Assembly (NCBI RefSeq): GCF_018474025.1
Contig: NZ_JAHCTA010000011.1
Location: forward strand, 48,560-112,559
DNA from: Alteromonas oceanisediminis
Lineage (GTDB): Bacteria > Pseudomonadota > Gammaproteobacteria > Enterobacterales > Alteromonadaceae
DNA: 64,000 bases
Reading direction: 5' to 3'
Shown: piece after piece, positions 8,214 to 16,506 of the stretch
How the letters are laid out: the number at the start of each line of letters is the position of its first letter
Numbering within the stretch: the stretch's first letter is position 1
Notes under the pieces: generated by a model
Databases searched by the model: none
Told to the model about the DNA's origin: nothing
Seen by the model: only the letters and a program-made list of their open reading frames with translations
Made by a program: the position numbers and the translations under genes

Positions 8214-8618
8214 ATGTGTTTTACTTCGGAATATTATTCACTCACAGGTGAAAAACCGGCTCGTTCAGTGTTGGAAGAAGTTATTGATGGATTACCAATG
8301 AGCGCTGCGTATGTAATTCAAAACTCATTGTCTTTGACTGAACAAGAGACTGGAAGACTTCTTGGGATACCATTATCGTTTTCCAAATGCCAAAGTGGAA
8401 AACTAAGCCCTTGTAGTAGCGATAAAGCGCTTCTAATCATGCGCGTTATTCAATCCGGCAAAGAAATATTTAAGAATGAAGTGCATTTACAAAACTGGAT
8501 ACGTTATCCAAATCTAACTTTGAGCAATAAACCGCCTTTCGAACTGCTACATTTCTCGATAGGAATTGAAATGGTACTTGACAGCTTGTTTAGACAACAC
8601 TATTCATTTGTGGCTTGA
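8214..8618 (+). CDS. Orphan Xre/MbcA/ParS-type antitoxin
   Basis: The C-terminal half (GKEIFKNEVHLQNWIRYPNL, then NKPPFELLHFSIGIEMVLDSL) matches the antitoxin/toxin-binding domain (DUF2384) in which WL..PN..L.G..P.ELL..  is typical. The N-terminal part would be an HTH-like DNA-binding region (SLTEQETGRLLGIP). Such proteins usually pair with a RES-domain NAD-degrading toxin encoded next to them. Here no RES gene is adjacent; the next gene is convergent. It may be an orphan left after toxin loss or act as a regulator. ATG 8214 has GAAGG about seven bases upstream. Confidence 0.75.
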   Translation: MCFTSEYYSLTGEKPARSVLEEVIDGLPMSAAYVIQNSLSLTEQETGRLLGIPLSFSKCQSGKLSPCSSDKALLIMRVIQSGKEIFKNEVHLQNWIRYPNLTLSNKPPFELLHFSIGIEMVLDSLFRQHYSFVA

Positions 8619-8648
8619 TATGACTCCTAGATATGTTTTTGGCTTTAA

Positions 8649-9608
8649 TTACTCTGCCATTACTTTTTCCCACTTATACTGGCAATAGCCGCATTTACCC
8701 TCATTCCATTGGTCTTCAAGCCGAAGTCCTTCACCGCATATTTCACAGCTTGTATGTTCCATTTCGAACTCGCATGCTACGCATTTGCCCTCAGTATAGA
8801 TAAATGTTTCTTTGTCACAGCTCAAACAAGTATCGTACGGCGAATGGTCGCCATCCATCACACTTTGAATTGCCTCACCACCAAGAGAGTCATCAATACA
8901 CTGCTCGATTACTTCATCAAAGGTGAAATCTTCGTTACACGACCGACATCTTAAAGGAATTGAAGTATAGTATTCATCACTATCAGGGGCTTCAATAAGT
9001 GATGAATGGCAATTAGTACATCGCATATATTTTATTGAATCAGTTACAGTTGAATATACCCAGTCAACCTTCTCGAGACTAATTTGACATGATTTTTCTT
9101 CGGCCATATAGATTTCAGTAACACTTAGCAACACTGACCAAGCATTGTTTCCCAAAACTTCTTGAGGATCTAATTTGAGCTGTTCTGTCAGAAAATCACG
9201 AATAAGCAAAAATGATTTTGCGATAATCTCTCTGACAGTATCTGGAGATTCAGACGTATAGTAGTGTTCAAGGTCATTTCTTAGTCTGTTGATGTTGTCG
9301 AACCTTGACCAGTCTACTCCTATATTTAAGCTTTTGAACCTGTCTTTGATCGACTGTACGTCAACTGTCTTGTGTCCCTTTCCTTCAAATTGAATAGTGC
9401 CATCTTCAGTTCGCACAGGACGTATATTTTGTTTTATTAGCAGTTCTTTATTGTCTTTTGGTGAGAGTTGACAAAGTTTTTCTTTATACAATAACAAGAT
9501 GCCAGCTGATATGTTTCTTACTGCTGAAATATTGCGTCTATCGTCGTTCGCTTGATGATCTTCAATGCCAATTTGTATCGAATCAATTGCGTTTTTTATG
9601 ATTGTCAT
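8649..9608 (-). CDS. HEPN-like plus multi-zinc-ribbon protein
   Basis: Using ATG 9608 (rather than the far-upstream GTG/ATG that overlaps the recombinase) gives 319 residues. The N-terminal ~190 residues are helical and contain RNDLEH at about residues 110-115, the Rx4H arrangement of HEPN ribonucleases and toxins, after an AGILLLYKEKL helix typical of that fold. The C-terminal ~110 residues hold four CxxC-type pairs (CTNCH, CRSC, CLSC, CVAC, CEIC, CGYC), meaning several zinc ribbons that could bind nucleic acid. It lies 37 bases downstream of the recombinase gene. A defence effector or RNA-binding role is inferred, not shown. Confidence 0.55.
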   Translation of the reverse strand: MTIIKNAIDSIQIGIEDHQANDDRRNISAVRNISAGILLLYKEKLCQLSPKDNKELLIKQNIRPVRTEDGTIQFEGKGHKTVDVQSIKDRFKSLNIGVDWSRFDNINRLRNDLEHYYTSESPDTVREIIAKSFLLIRDFLTEQLKLDPQEVLGNNAWSVLLSVTEIYMAEEKSCQISLEKVDWVYSTVTDSIKYMRCTNCHSSLIEAPDSDEYYTSIPLRCRSCNEDFTFDEVIEQCIDDSLGGEAIQSVMDGDHSPYDTCLSCDKETFIYTEGKCVACEFEMEHTSCEICGEGLRLEDQWNEGKCGYCQYKWEKVMAE

Positions 9609-9645
9609 AGTAAGGCTCTTATACAGTTTTTTTTGAACACAAAAA

Positions 9646-10884
9646 TCACTCAACTTTTCGGTCTTTACCCGATGAAGCACGTCGTTTACGTTCAACTTGA
9701 ACATAAACAGTATCGGTGGTAGCACTGCTTGAATGTCCTAAGTCTTCTGATAAATCTTTTAACGGTCGGTCTCTTTCTATTTCCATACTCGCACCCGTAT
9801 GCCTCAGATAGTGTGTCGTGGCTTCATTCAACTTCTGCGCGGTATCAAGACCGAGTTCAGACTTCATCTTAGTAAATGCTGCGTCAAATACCTGCTGAAT
9901 GAGTCTGGATATTTGCCTACTGGTTAAGCCCCCTCGACCGCGTATTTTTTCAACCAAGATAGTTTGCTCGCCTTTGGATGGTAAAGATGAAAGGCCTCGC
10001 CATTCCCGGTAACGCTTGAGAAAAGGCAGATACCCTGAAGGCACAGTTATATCGCGAATTTTCTTGCCTTTGCCATAAGCCTTGAACCACCAATTATTGT
10101 CTTCATCTGTCCAAAAGTGACTCATCATGGGCGTCCAATCCCGACGTTCAGACAGCTCAGATAGCCTTAAAAACAGCGTTTTCATTGTGGCCACAATAAA
10201 CAAATTGCGTTCTAGTAATGGGTCGTTATCAGCCATCTCCACTGCGGTATCTAACAAGTACTGCCATTGATGCTCGGTTAAACGGCTTATTGTTTTGACC
10301 TGGCTGTCTTTTATCAAGTGTTTACAGTCACGTTTTGCTAAAGGTATGGGATTACCAAAACAGATTTCCTCGTCTATTAAATGCCGGAAAAAAGAGTTCA
10401 ATGCCACAAAAGTAGATTCGAGGGTTTGCAATGATGGCTGGTACTTTTTTGGATCGAGTACTCTGTCCTTGTCGTATTTCGGTGGCGTTTGCCTGAACGG
10501 CGTCCACTTAAGGTTTGAAGCAAAGTAACCGTTATTCAGGCTAAATCGGTCATGGAGCTGAGTGCTTATCCATTTAACCGGCGGCGCTACACAAAAATCA
10601 ATATATCGCAAAATATCTGCTTTGCGTAATTCGTCGACTGGCTGCTTATCCACCATGAAGACCCACAGTAGAAACTTCTCAATATCATTCCGAAAACGCA
10701 CATACGTGTGTTGTGACTTGTTGCGCCCGATATACAAAAGGTAATCTTTAGCCCAGTCCCAGTGCTGTCTCATCCATGTTGGTTGCTCATCTAAGAATGA
10801 ACTTAGCTGTGGATAGTCAGACAGACTCAGCTCTGCCAGCTCAGTATACGTGGGAAACAACGGTGCGGGTTTAGTGATGGCCAA
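9646..10884 (-). CDS. Tyrosine site-specific recombinase/integrase
   Basis: The C-terminal catalytic domain has the full residue set: Arg in RLSELSERRDW, Lys in YGKGKK, HxxR in THYLRHTGASM, His in LGHSSS, and Tyr in TVYV. The N-terminal part (to ~190) fits a core-binding SAM-like domain. Phage-integrase family enzymes move or resolve DNA by strand exchange at specific sites. It is placed directly downstream of the short Argonaute gene and upstream of the HEPN/zinc-ribbon gene, suggesting it mobilises this defence cassette. A palindrome overlapping its likely promoter may serve as operator or recombination site. Confidence 0.9.
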   Translation of the reverse strand: MAITKPAPLFPTYTELAELSLSDYPQLSSFLDEQPTWMRQHWDWAKDYLLYIGRNKSQHTYVRFRNDIEKFLLWVFMVDKQPVDELRKADILRYIDFCVAPPVKWISTQLHDRFSLNNGYFASNLKWTPFRQTPPKYDKDRVLDPKKYQPSLQTLESTFVALNSFFRHLIDEEICFGNPIPLAKRDCKHLIKDSQVKTISRLTEHQWQYLLDTAVEMADNDPLLERNLFIVATMKTLFLRLSELSERRDWTPMMSHFWTDEDNNWWFKAYGKGKKIRDITVPSGYLPFLKRYREWRGLSSLPSKGEQTILVEKIRGRGGLTSRQISRLIQQVFDAAFTKMKSELGLDTAQKLNEATTHYLRHTGASMEIERDRPLKDLSEDLGHSSSATTDTVYVQVERKRRASSGKDRKVE

Positions 10885-10888
10885 GTGA

Positions 10889-10974
10889 GTTTTTATTGTA
10901 GGTTAAGGTGGGAACATTATAACTTACTCTTATACACTATGTCTAATACTAAAGGGTATTAGACATAGTGGGGG
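10889..10974 (-). promoter_or_regulatory. Putative promoter of the recombinase gene
   Basis: On the minus strand TAGACA and TATAAT stand 18 bases apart, close to a sigma-70 promoter, and they read toward the recombinase start at 10884. The -35 element falls inside the right arm of the 10935-10970 palindrome, so a protein bound to the palindrome would block RNA polymerase. Confidence 0.45.
10935..10970. repeat. Perfect 15-bp inverted repeat between pAgo and recombinase genes
   Basis: The arms CACTATGTCTAATAC and GTATTAGACATAGTG are exact reverse complements around a 6-base loop (TAAAGG). There is no T-run after it in the minus direction, so it is not an ordinary terminator. It sits five bases after the Argonaute stop codon and overlaps the predicted -35 of the recombinase promoter. 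It could be an operator for autoregulation, or a site acted on by the recombinase. Confidence 0.75.
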
Positions 10975-12393
10975 TTACATGTAGAAACTGTAACTGACCT
11001 GAGGTTTCTCTCCTAAATCAACATACTTCATTATTTCTCCCACTTTCTTTGCGCACTCTAGAGTAATTGGTAAACGTCCGTCCAATTGCGTGTTGTTCCA
11101 GTTCATCTTAGTTAAACCAAGAATTTCCTCAGCAAGCTCTTCAAGCGAAGAATCATTTTCAAACACATCAATTTTTAACGGATTGGGAATATATGCCCCC
11201 GGATATGTCTGATAAAAATCTATGGTGCCTCTTGTGTATAGAATACCTTCATTTTCATTGATTGAGAGTAACGTGCCTCTTACCGGTGGATAGTTTGAAT
11301 CGCTGAACAAACGCATGTCAGTATTTGTTATCGAAACAAAGTCCTTTGTACTGATGCTCTTTTCCTCAAGTACACGATTAAATCCTCTAATCTCAGTATC
11401 TCTAAACTTTGACGTCTTATGGATCACAATCCTTGCAGGCATGTGCATTAGTGCTCTACCATATTCTGACAATGCCGAGCTCAAAAAATCATAGGCTTGT
11501 TGCTCAGACATATATGGTCGTTTATCATTTTTGTCTATGACAACGGGCGTTCCACGGAGGATGACACCGTGTCCGAATTCATCGAACACCTGAGCAAGGC
11601 TTGTTGAGATCGTTTCACCATCTCTGCTTCGATAAAACCCTATTCCAACATAACAACTTTTGGGTTTAAATCGCTCTTCTTTTAACCGCCAGGGAACTGT
11701 TTTGTTACCCTTGTAATAGAGAGCTGTGGCAAAATTCCAAGCTCGTGTCGCATCATCCTGATTGCCTCTGTTAGCTTTCCCCGTTAACAATGTGCTCTCA
11801 ACAACTAACTGCAGTGGCACGCCGAGATGCATACACTTTGCTTTTAGGAGCCTTCTGAAATCATGCTCCAGATAGAGTTCAACTTTTCCAGTGTCCTCTG
11901 TTGACTGCTTTTCTCTTTTTGTCAGAGAGATAAACATTTCATCAGGAATTACACAGATGATTACATCAATTGAACGATTTTCCGCAAGGAATTGTATCTG
12001 CTCATAAAATAAGTTCACGGCATCGACAACTCGCTCCTCTCGCGTTTTGTTTTTACCAACTTTGACAATTGATGATTTTTGAATAGTGCGTGTGTAGCCC
12101 GGAGACGAAAGTAGTTGGGTATGAAACCCATAATCCAATGACACCCCTCCAAAGCCTTTAAATAGATTTGAAAGATGGCTTTCTTTGGCTAAAATGCCAG
12201 TTCGACATAAATCCAGCCAGACATCTAGCTTGTCAACACCTTCCCCTCTTCCTACAATCCCTAATCTAAGTTCTGAGCGCCGCAATTCATCTTTTGTGTC
12301 ATATACGCCCATACGTTCAATTCCATTCCTTGGACATATATGAGTACCTTTCCCAAATTCAAGAAGTGGCTCTTGGATGATTGTAATTTTCAT
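10975..12393 (-). CDS. Short prokaryotic Argonaute (MID-PIWI), catalytically inactive type
   Basis: Starting at ATG 12393, four bases after the partner's stop, gives 472 residues, the usual size of short pAgos that have only MID and PIWI lobes. The MID region is about residues 60-200 (DVIICVIPDEMF near 143-154; HDFRRLLKAKC near 178-187). PIWI spans about 240-460, with YVGIGFY where catalytic Argonautes have an Asp after GI (Gly252 here), HKTSKFRDTE near 325, and the conserved NWNNTQLDGRLPITLECAKK end near 431-450. Loss of the first catalytic residue implies guide-directed sensing rather than cutting. It should act with the SMEK-APAZ protein encoded just upstream. The longer frame from 12531 overlaps the partner gene and was rejected. 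Confidence 0.88.
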   Translation of the reverse strand: MKITIIQEPLLEFGKGTHICPRNGIERMGVYDTKDELRRSELRLGIVGRGEGVDKLDVWLDLCRTGILAKESHLSNLFKGFGGVSLDYGFHTQLLSSPGYTRTIQKSSIVKVGKNKTREERVVDAVNLFYEQIQFLAENRSIDVIICVIPDEMFISLTKREKQSTEDTGKVELYLEHDFRRLLKAKCMHLGVPLQLVVESTLLTGKANRGNQDDATRAWNFATALYYKGNKTVPWRLKEERFKPKSCYVGIGFYRSRDGETISTSLAQVFDEFGHGVILRGTPVVIDKNDKRPYMSEQQAYDFLSSALSEYGRALMHMPARIVIHKTSKFRDTEIRGFNRVLEEKSISTKDFVSITNTDMRLFSDSNYPPVRGTLLSINENEGILYTRGTIDFYQTYPGAYIPNPLKIDVFENDSSLEELAEEILGLTKMNWNNTQLDGRLPITLECAKKVGEIMKYVDLGEKPQVSYSFYM

Positions 12394-12397
12394 AGTT

Positions 12398-13804
12398 TTA
12401 TACTTCCGCCTCTTCTTCAGCATTATCAGCAGATGACAGAGGATTTTCTTCGGGTGCGAGTTGTATAAGCTGTTCAAATTTGATGCTTTCGCCCGATTGG
12501 GCATCCATTTGAGCAAGAAAATACGATACAAACCGCGTAAGATTTCTTACGGCTTGGTTATTTTCTAATCCTTTTTGTTTCGATACCAACTTATCATGAA
12601 ACATGGAACGACGGCGTGTATTGTACGTGTATAGCCAACTTGGGACGATCATAGCGTGAAACTGATCTTGTATTTTTACGAATGTTAATTGGAAACTCAG
12701 GTGCTTAAAGTGAGCTGCTTTGCCGGGTTCCTTTTTGCTCTCTACGCGCTCGAAAACGGTTCGTTGAGCTGCTTTTAAGCCTATCCACTTTTCTTTTCTA
12801 CTAATCTGTTCTTTATCTTCAGGTTGAAAGTAATATTGTTTTTCGAACATATCAAAACCAATGCAATAGTCTTTCACTTGTTCGCGAACCTGACCTTGCA
12901 ATAGTGATTTAAATACATTCTCATACTCAACGTATTCAGAATCATGAAGCTCGTTAGAATCTAATTCTTCGATGCTTCCTTTATCTACTATCGACATTAA
13001 AGCCGTATGATCATCAAAGTTTGAGAATGTAAACAGTTTCCCATCATGAAATGTCCATGCAGAAAACTGGGAGCCTTCTAGAGCTAACGCTAACCGCACA
13101 CATAAAAACATGTCTGATGAGCGCCTACCCTTATATCCTAACTCAGCTCTGGCTCTTTCAAACACATCTTTTTTAACGACCGTCAATTGTGCTACGTACA
13201 CCGTATTAGGAAAAGAAATTGGAGCCAAATTAGTTGTATATGCTCTTGGCAACTCAGTGGTTGATTCTCGGAGTGCGAGGTAGCCGTCTATCTCACCAAG
13301 GATAAGCTTAAACTCATGCAAAATACGCTTTTGAGCAGTGACCCTCAAATTAGATGCTTTTGCTAGAATGTCGCCAGGATCTATTACATGAGTGTTGGTA
13401 TTGAAAGTGAATACATCCCCTGTAATTTTATCGATAGACAATTGTGAGTAACTTTTCTGCTTTTTAACGAGCATTAAAACGTAAAGCTCATCAAAATTTG
13501 ATTGGTAGTTTTTTTCAATAAACACAATCAATGTCTTTTTGATTTTTTCCAGATCTGTCGTTGCCGTTACTTGAAAAGCCACTCGGTCAAATTCATCACC
13601 TAAATCAATGCCCGGGAAATTTTTTTGCTTTGCATTTAAGTTATGTAGCTTTGGTAGATGAAATAGCTCTTTCAGTATAGGGATCAAAGCATCTTCCAAT
13701 GCAAGGTTGATATCGAGTTTCCCCTGCTTCGTTGCAAGCTCTACTTGGGTAACCAGTCTAGATACAACTTGGCGAAGCTCGTTTTCTACGGTTAACACTT
13801 CCAT
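12398..13804 (-). CDS. SMEK-APAZ fusion, effector partner of the short Argonaute
   Basis: Residues ~5-165 match the SMEK domain as I know it: helical start, then FPGIDLGDEFDRVAFQVTAT (64-82), then a region of KKTLIVFIEK and DELYVLMLVKKQK. The rest (~195-445) fits APAZ, the Argonaute-associated domain; KHLSFQLTFVKIQDQFHAMI, then YTYNTRRRSMFHDKL and KGLENNQAVRNLTRFVSYF, are APAZ-like. Known short-pAgo partners carry SIR2, TIR or DUF4365/nuclease effectors ahead of APAZ; here SMEK takes that place. The IDL...QVT pattern resembles a degenerate PD-(D/E)xK core, but that is my inference. It is the first gene of a two-gene operon with pAgo, with an AAGGA site upstream of ATG 13804. Confidence 0.8.
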   Translation of the reverse strand: MEVLTVENELRQVVSRLVTQVELATKQGKLDINLALEDALIPILKELFHLPKLHNLNAKQKNFPGIDLGDEFDRVAFQVTATTDLEKIKKTLIVFIEKNYQSNFDELYVLMLVKKQKSYSQLSIDKITGDVFTFNTNTHVIDPGDILAKASNLRVTAQKRILHEFKLILGEIDGYLALRESTTELPRAYTTNLAPISFPNTVYVAQLTVVKKDVFERARAELGYKGRRSSDMFLCVRLALALEGSQFSAWTFHDGKLFTFSNFDDHTALMSIVDKGSIEELDSNELHDSEYVEYENVFKSLLQGQVREQVKDYCIGFDMFEKQYYFQPEDKEQISRKEKWIGLKAAQRTVFERVESKKEPGKAAHFKHLSFQLTFVKIQDQFHAMIVPSWLYTYNTRRRSMFHDKLVSKQKGLENNQAVRNLTRFVSYFLAQMDAQSGESIKFEQLIQLAPEENPLSSADNAEEEAEV

Positions 13805-13860
13805 CGATAGCTATGTCCTTTTTATACTGAAATTATATACAGTTTATATGTTAACGCTTG
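13805..13860 (-). promoter_or_regulatory. Probable promoter region of the SMEK-APAZ/pAgo operon
   Basis: An AT-rich stretch precedes the operon. A TATAAT -10 element lies at 13832-13837 (minus strand) and AAGGA at about 13816-13820. No convincing -35 at 17-18 bp was found, so the exact promoter is uncertain. No operator-like palindrome is evident. Confidence 0.35.
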
Positions 13861-14067
13861 TCATTTAATCAATAACAATTTAAATCATCTTTTCCATAAA
13901 CATTTCAAGTCATAATACTCATTGAAAGTGCTCTAAATTTGCTGAAGTTATGACAGCCGTCATAGATGGATTTTTTAAAGTTACGACCCCAAATAGGCGA
14001 TAGCAATAGCCAGCTATCACCCTAAAAAATGTAGAGTTCGAAAGTCCTTAGTATTTAAGCGTCAACA

Positions 14068-14168
14068 CTAAAATCGCAAAAGCTTTGGTATGTATCGGTT
14101 GGTCTTGGACTGATATTTTAGAAAATCATCGCCATGCACGTTCTTCAAATAAGGCTCTTCAATTTTTC
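14068..14168 (-). pseudogene. 3' part of the methyltransferase-family gene split by IS66
   Basis: Read across the IS66 insertion, this piece continues exactly in frame from the 16507-16815 part: IVRKI joins EEPYLKNVHGDDFLKYQSKT and ends RYIPKLLRF at TAG 14068-14070. The EEP...Y...Y motif is typical of the C-terminal end of isoprenylcysteine carboxyl methyltransferase/PEMT-like membrane methyltransferases. The last eight bases are one copy of the IS target duplication. Confidence 0.85.
14161..14168. repeat. IS66 target site duplication, left copy
   Basis: AATTTTTC directly precedes the left inverted repeat and is repeated immediately after the right inverted repeat (16507-16514). Eight bases is the usual duplication length for IS66-family elements. 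Confidence 0.92.
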
Positions 14169-14248
14169 GTAAGCGTCCGGCCATCCCACCTAGTTTTCAA
14201 AATTTAGCACCGCCAGAATCTTGATTTTAACTTCAAGGGGATGGCTAT

Positions 14249-14538
14249 ATGCATAGAAGAACAATCGAACAATGGCAGACACTGTTCAAACAACATGATG
14301 AAAGTGGCGTAACCGCTTCGCAATTCTGTCGAGAACAAGGTTTGTGCCCGAGATATTTTTCAAAGCGCAAACGAGATTTAGGCTGGCGCAACACACGTTC
14401 CACTGGCCCCAAGTTAGTCAAGTTGACCAAGCCCGAACCGACGCCTTTCACACCATCGGTAAGATTACAGTTCGGTCAAGTCAGCGTGCGGTGTCACCGC
14501 AGTGGCTAGTACACGTTATCAAGGCGCTTGCATCGTGA
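14249..14538 (+). pseudogene. tnpA: IS66 tnpA (Orf1), apparent frameshift near its 3' end
   Basis: The N-terminal part (RRTIEQWQTLFKQHDESGVT, then ASQFCREQGL) is the HTH-containing Orf1 of IS66 elements. The frame stops at 14509, but the usual family ending (VSPQWLVHVIKALA) is present in the -1 frame and stops at TGA 14536-14538, overlapping the tnpB start as GTGA. This indicates a one-base indel, or less likely programmed frameshifting, around 14470-14490. The product is needed for transposition in the family. Confidence 0.75.
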
Positions 14539-14885
14539 AGGTATTCGTCGAGCCAGATGATATCTATCTGCATGTGCTGCCTGTGGACTTCCGCAAGTCG
14601 ATTAATGGTCTGCTGGCTATTGTTGAATCGGAACTTGAACTCAGTGCCTTCACAGGCGCTTTGTTTTTATTCAGCAATAAACAGCGCGATAAGCTCAAAG
14701 TGTTGCACTGGGATAAAACGGGCTTTGCCTTGTGGTACAAACGCCTTGAAAAGCACAAGTTCAAGTGGCCCAAAGAGAATGAGTTAAGCCATATGCGTTT
14801 AAACGAACAGCAACTTCACTGGCTGTTATCGGGCTTTGATATCATCGGCCATCAGCCCTTACACTACACCGCGTCGGGCTTATAA
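14535..14885 (+). CDS. tnpB: IS66 TnpB (Orf2) accessory protein
   Basis: The product has the IS66 Orf2 core (PVDFRKSINGLLAIVE, then GALFLFSNKQRDKLKVLHWD, then FALWYKRLEKHKF). I place the start at GTG 14535, which overlaps the stop of the original tnpA frame and gives the family's usual ~116-residue length; the longer frame from 14502 lies within tnpA. TnpB is required with TnpA and TnpC for IS66 transposition, but its biochemical role is not settled. Confidence 0.9.
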   Translation: MKVFVEPDDIYLHVLPVDFRKSINGLLAIVESELELSAFTGALFLFSNKQRDKLKVLHWDKTGFALWYKRLEKHKFKWPKENELSHMRLNEQQLHWLLSGFDIIGHQPLHYTASGL

Positions 14886-14980
14886 CCGCAGATCATAAAC
14901 AGCGCTTATCGATCACGAATTGGTCTAAATAAAGTAAGATAATCAGTGCCTCAATGCGCGATAATCACGCTATGGATATT

Positions 14981-16485
14981 GATATCGAATCGCTCCCAGA
15001 TGACCCCAAGCAGCTAAAGAAATTGCTTGGCGAGATTGTGCAAAAATACCAGTTCTTAGAAGAGCAGTTCCGCATTGCGCAACATAAGCAGTTTGGCAAG
15101 TCGACGGAAGGCCATCCCGGGCAAGGCGAGTTATTTAATGAAGCCGAAGAACTGACTGTTGAGCTTGATGCGCCTTCGCCTGAGAAGGAAGCCATCAGCT
15201 ATACCCGCACCAAACCGAAGCGTAAGCCGCTCCCTAAACACTTACCCCGTGAAGTGATTGTGCATGATATCAGTGAGGAAGAAAAAGTCTGTGGTGGTTG
15301 TCAGGGCAAGCTACATCAAATTGGCGAAGACAAAAGTGAGAAGCTGGCGTTTATCCCGGCCAAGGTCAAAGTGATTGAGCATGTCCGACCTAAGTATGGA
15401 TGCCGGACCTGCGAGAAAGAAGGCACTAGCAATCACATCAAACAAGCACCTGTGCCGCACAGCGTTATCCCCAAAGGCTATGCGACATCCAGCCTACTTA
15501 GCCAGATAATCACCAGCAAATATCAGTACGGCTTACCGCTATATCGCCAAGAAGCCATGTTCAAACAGCACGGTATCGCGATAAGCCGCAAAACGATGGC
15601 GGACTGGATAATTCGCTGCGCCGAGTTGTTTAAGCCACTTTATGACAGGCTGCATGTGCTGCTATTACAGCAGCCCGTCATCCAAGCAGACGAGACTACA
15701 CTCAACGTTATCAGTGAAGACAAAGCGACCAGCTATATGTGGGTCTATGCCACAGGCGCAGACTCGCCAAGTACTAACATCAAAAGCAGTGCCATTCCCA
15801 ACATCGTGCTGTTTGATTACCACAACAGTCGGGCTGGGCAATGCGCCGTGGATTTTTTACAAGGGTATAAGAGTTTTATGCAGGTTGACGGTTATAAGGC
15901 GTACGAGCAAACTCAGGCGATACTCGTCGGCTGTATGGCCCATGCCAGGCGTAAGTTTATCGAGGCCAAAAAAGCCCAAGGAAAGAAACCCAGTGGCAAA
16001 GCCGATTGGGCGCTCAACCTTATTCAAAAGCTGTATCGCATTGAAACGCAAATCAAAGATAAATCGATGGATGAGCGCTACCGCATTCGCCAAGAAAAAA
16101 GTGTGCCGCTGCTCAAACAATTTGAAGTCTGGCTGATTAAATCTCAGCAGCAGGTTCTACCCAAGACCAAGCTAGGTGAAGCGATTGAATATTGCCTCAA
16201 CCAGTGGGCAAAACTGCAACGCTATACGCTTGATGGGCAGCTGAGCATAGACAATAACCGCTCAGAAAGAGCCATTAAAAACCCTTCGTCGTCGGCAGAA
16301 AAGCCTGGTTGTTCAGTCAAACGGCCAACGGTGCCAATGCCAGTGCTGTTCTCTACAGCATCATTGAAACCGCGAAAGCCAATGACCTCAACGTCTTCGA
16401 TTACATCATGCACAGCCTCGATACCTTGAGTCACAAAAACCCACAGATCGATCAACTGCTACCTTGGCAATTTGCTAAAAGCTAG
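14981..16485 (+). pseudogene. tnpC: IS66 tnpC transposase, frameshifted near the C-terminus
   Basis: From MDIDIESLPDDPKQLKK the protein shows the family layout: leucine-zipper start, CxxC...CxxC zinc finger (CGGCQ and CRTCE), and the DDE region with QADETTLNV, FMQVDGYKAY and DNNRSERAIK. After AIKN the frame changes: the expected ending (FVVGRKAWLFSQTANGANAS, then VLYSIIETAKAN, then LLPWQFAKS) is in another frame to TAG 16483-16485. The shift lies in AAAAACCC near 16275. The current frame would instead end at 16429 with an unrelated tail, so the transposase is probably damaged unless this is a base-calling error. Confidence 0.8.
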
Positions 16486-16506
16486 GTGGGATGACCGGAC
16501 GCTTAC

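Larger units (their letters stand above)
14169..16506 (+). mobile_element. IS66-family insertion sequence, 2,338 bp
   Basis: Terminal inverted repeats of about 25 bp (14169-14193 and 16482-16506) begin GTAAGCGTCCGG and differ at two positions or fewer. They enclose tnpA, tnpB and tnpC in order. Both ends are flanked by the same 8-bp AATTTTTC, and the target gene can be rejoined in frame, so insertion is precise and fairly recent. However, tnpA and tnpC both appear frameshifted, so this copy may be unable to move unless these shifts are sequence errors or programmed. Confidence 0.95.

Noticed and set aside
10935..10970. Integron attC site
   Set aside because: No RYYYAAC/GTTRRRY cores; the recombinase is of general phage-integrase type, not an IntI with its extra domain.
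12394..12531. N-terminal extension of the Argonaute frame to 12531
   Set aside because: It overlaps the SMEK-APAZ gene by ~130 bases; ATG 12393 gives the normal short-pAgo size.
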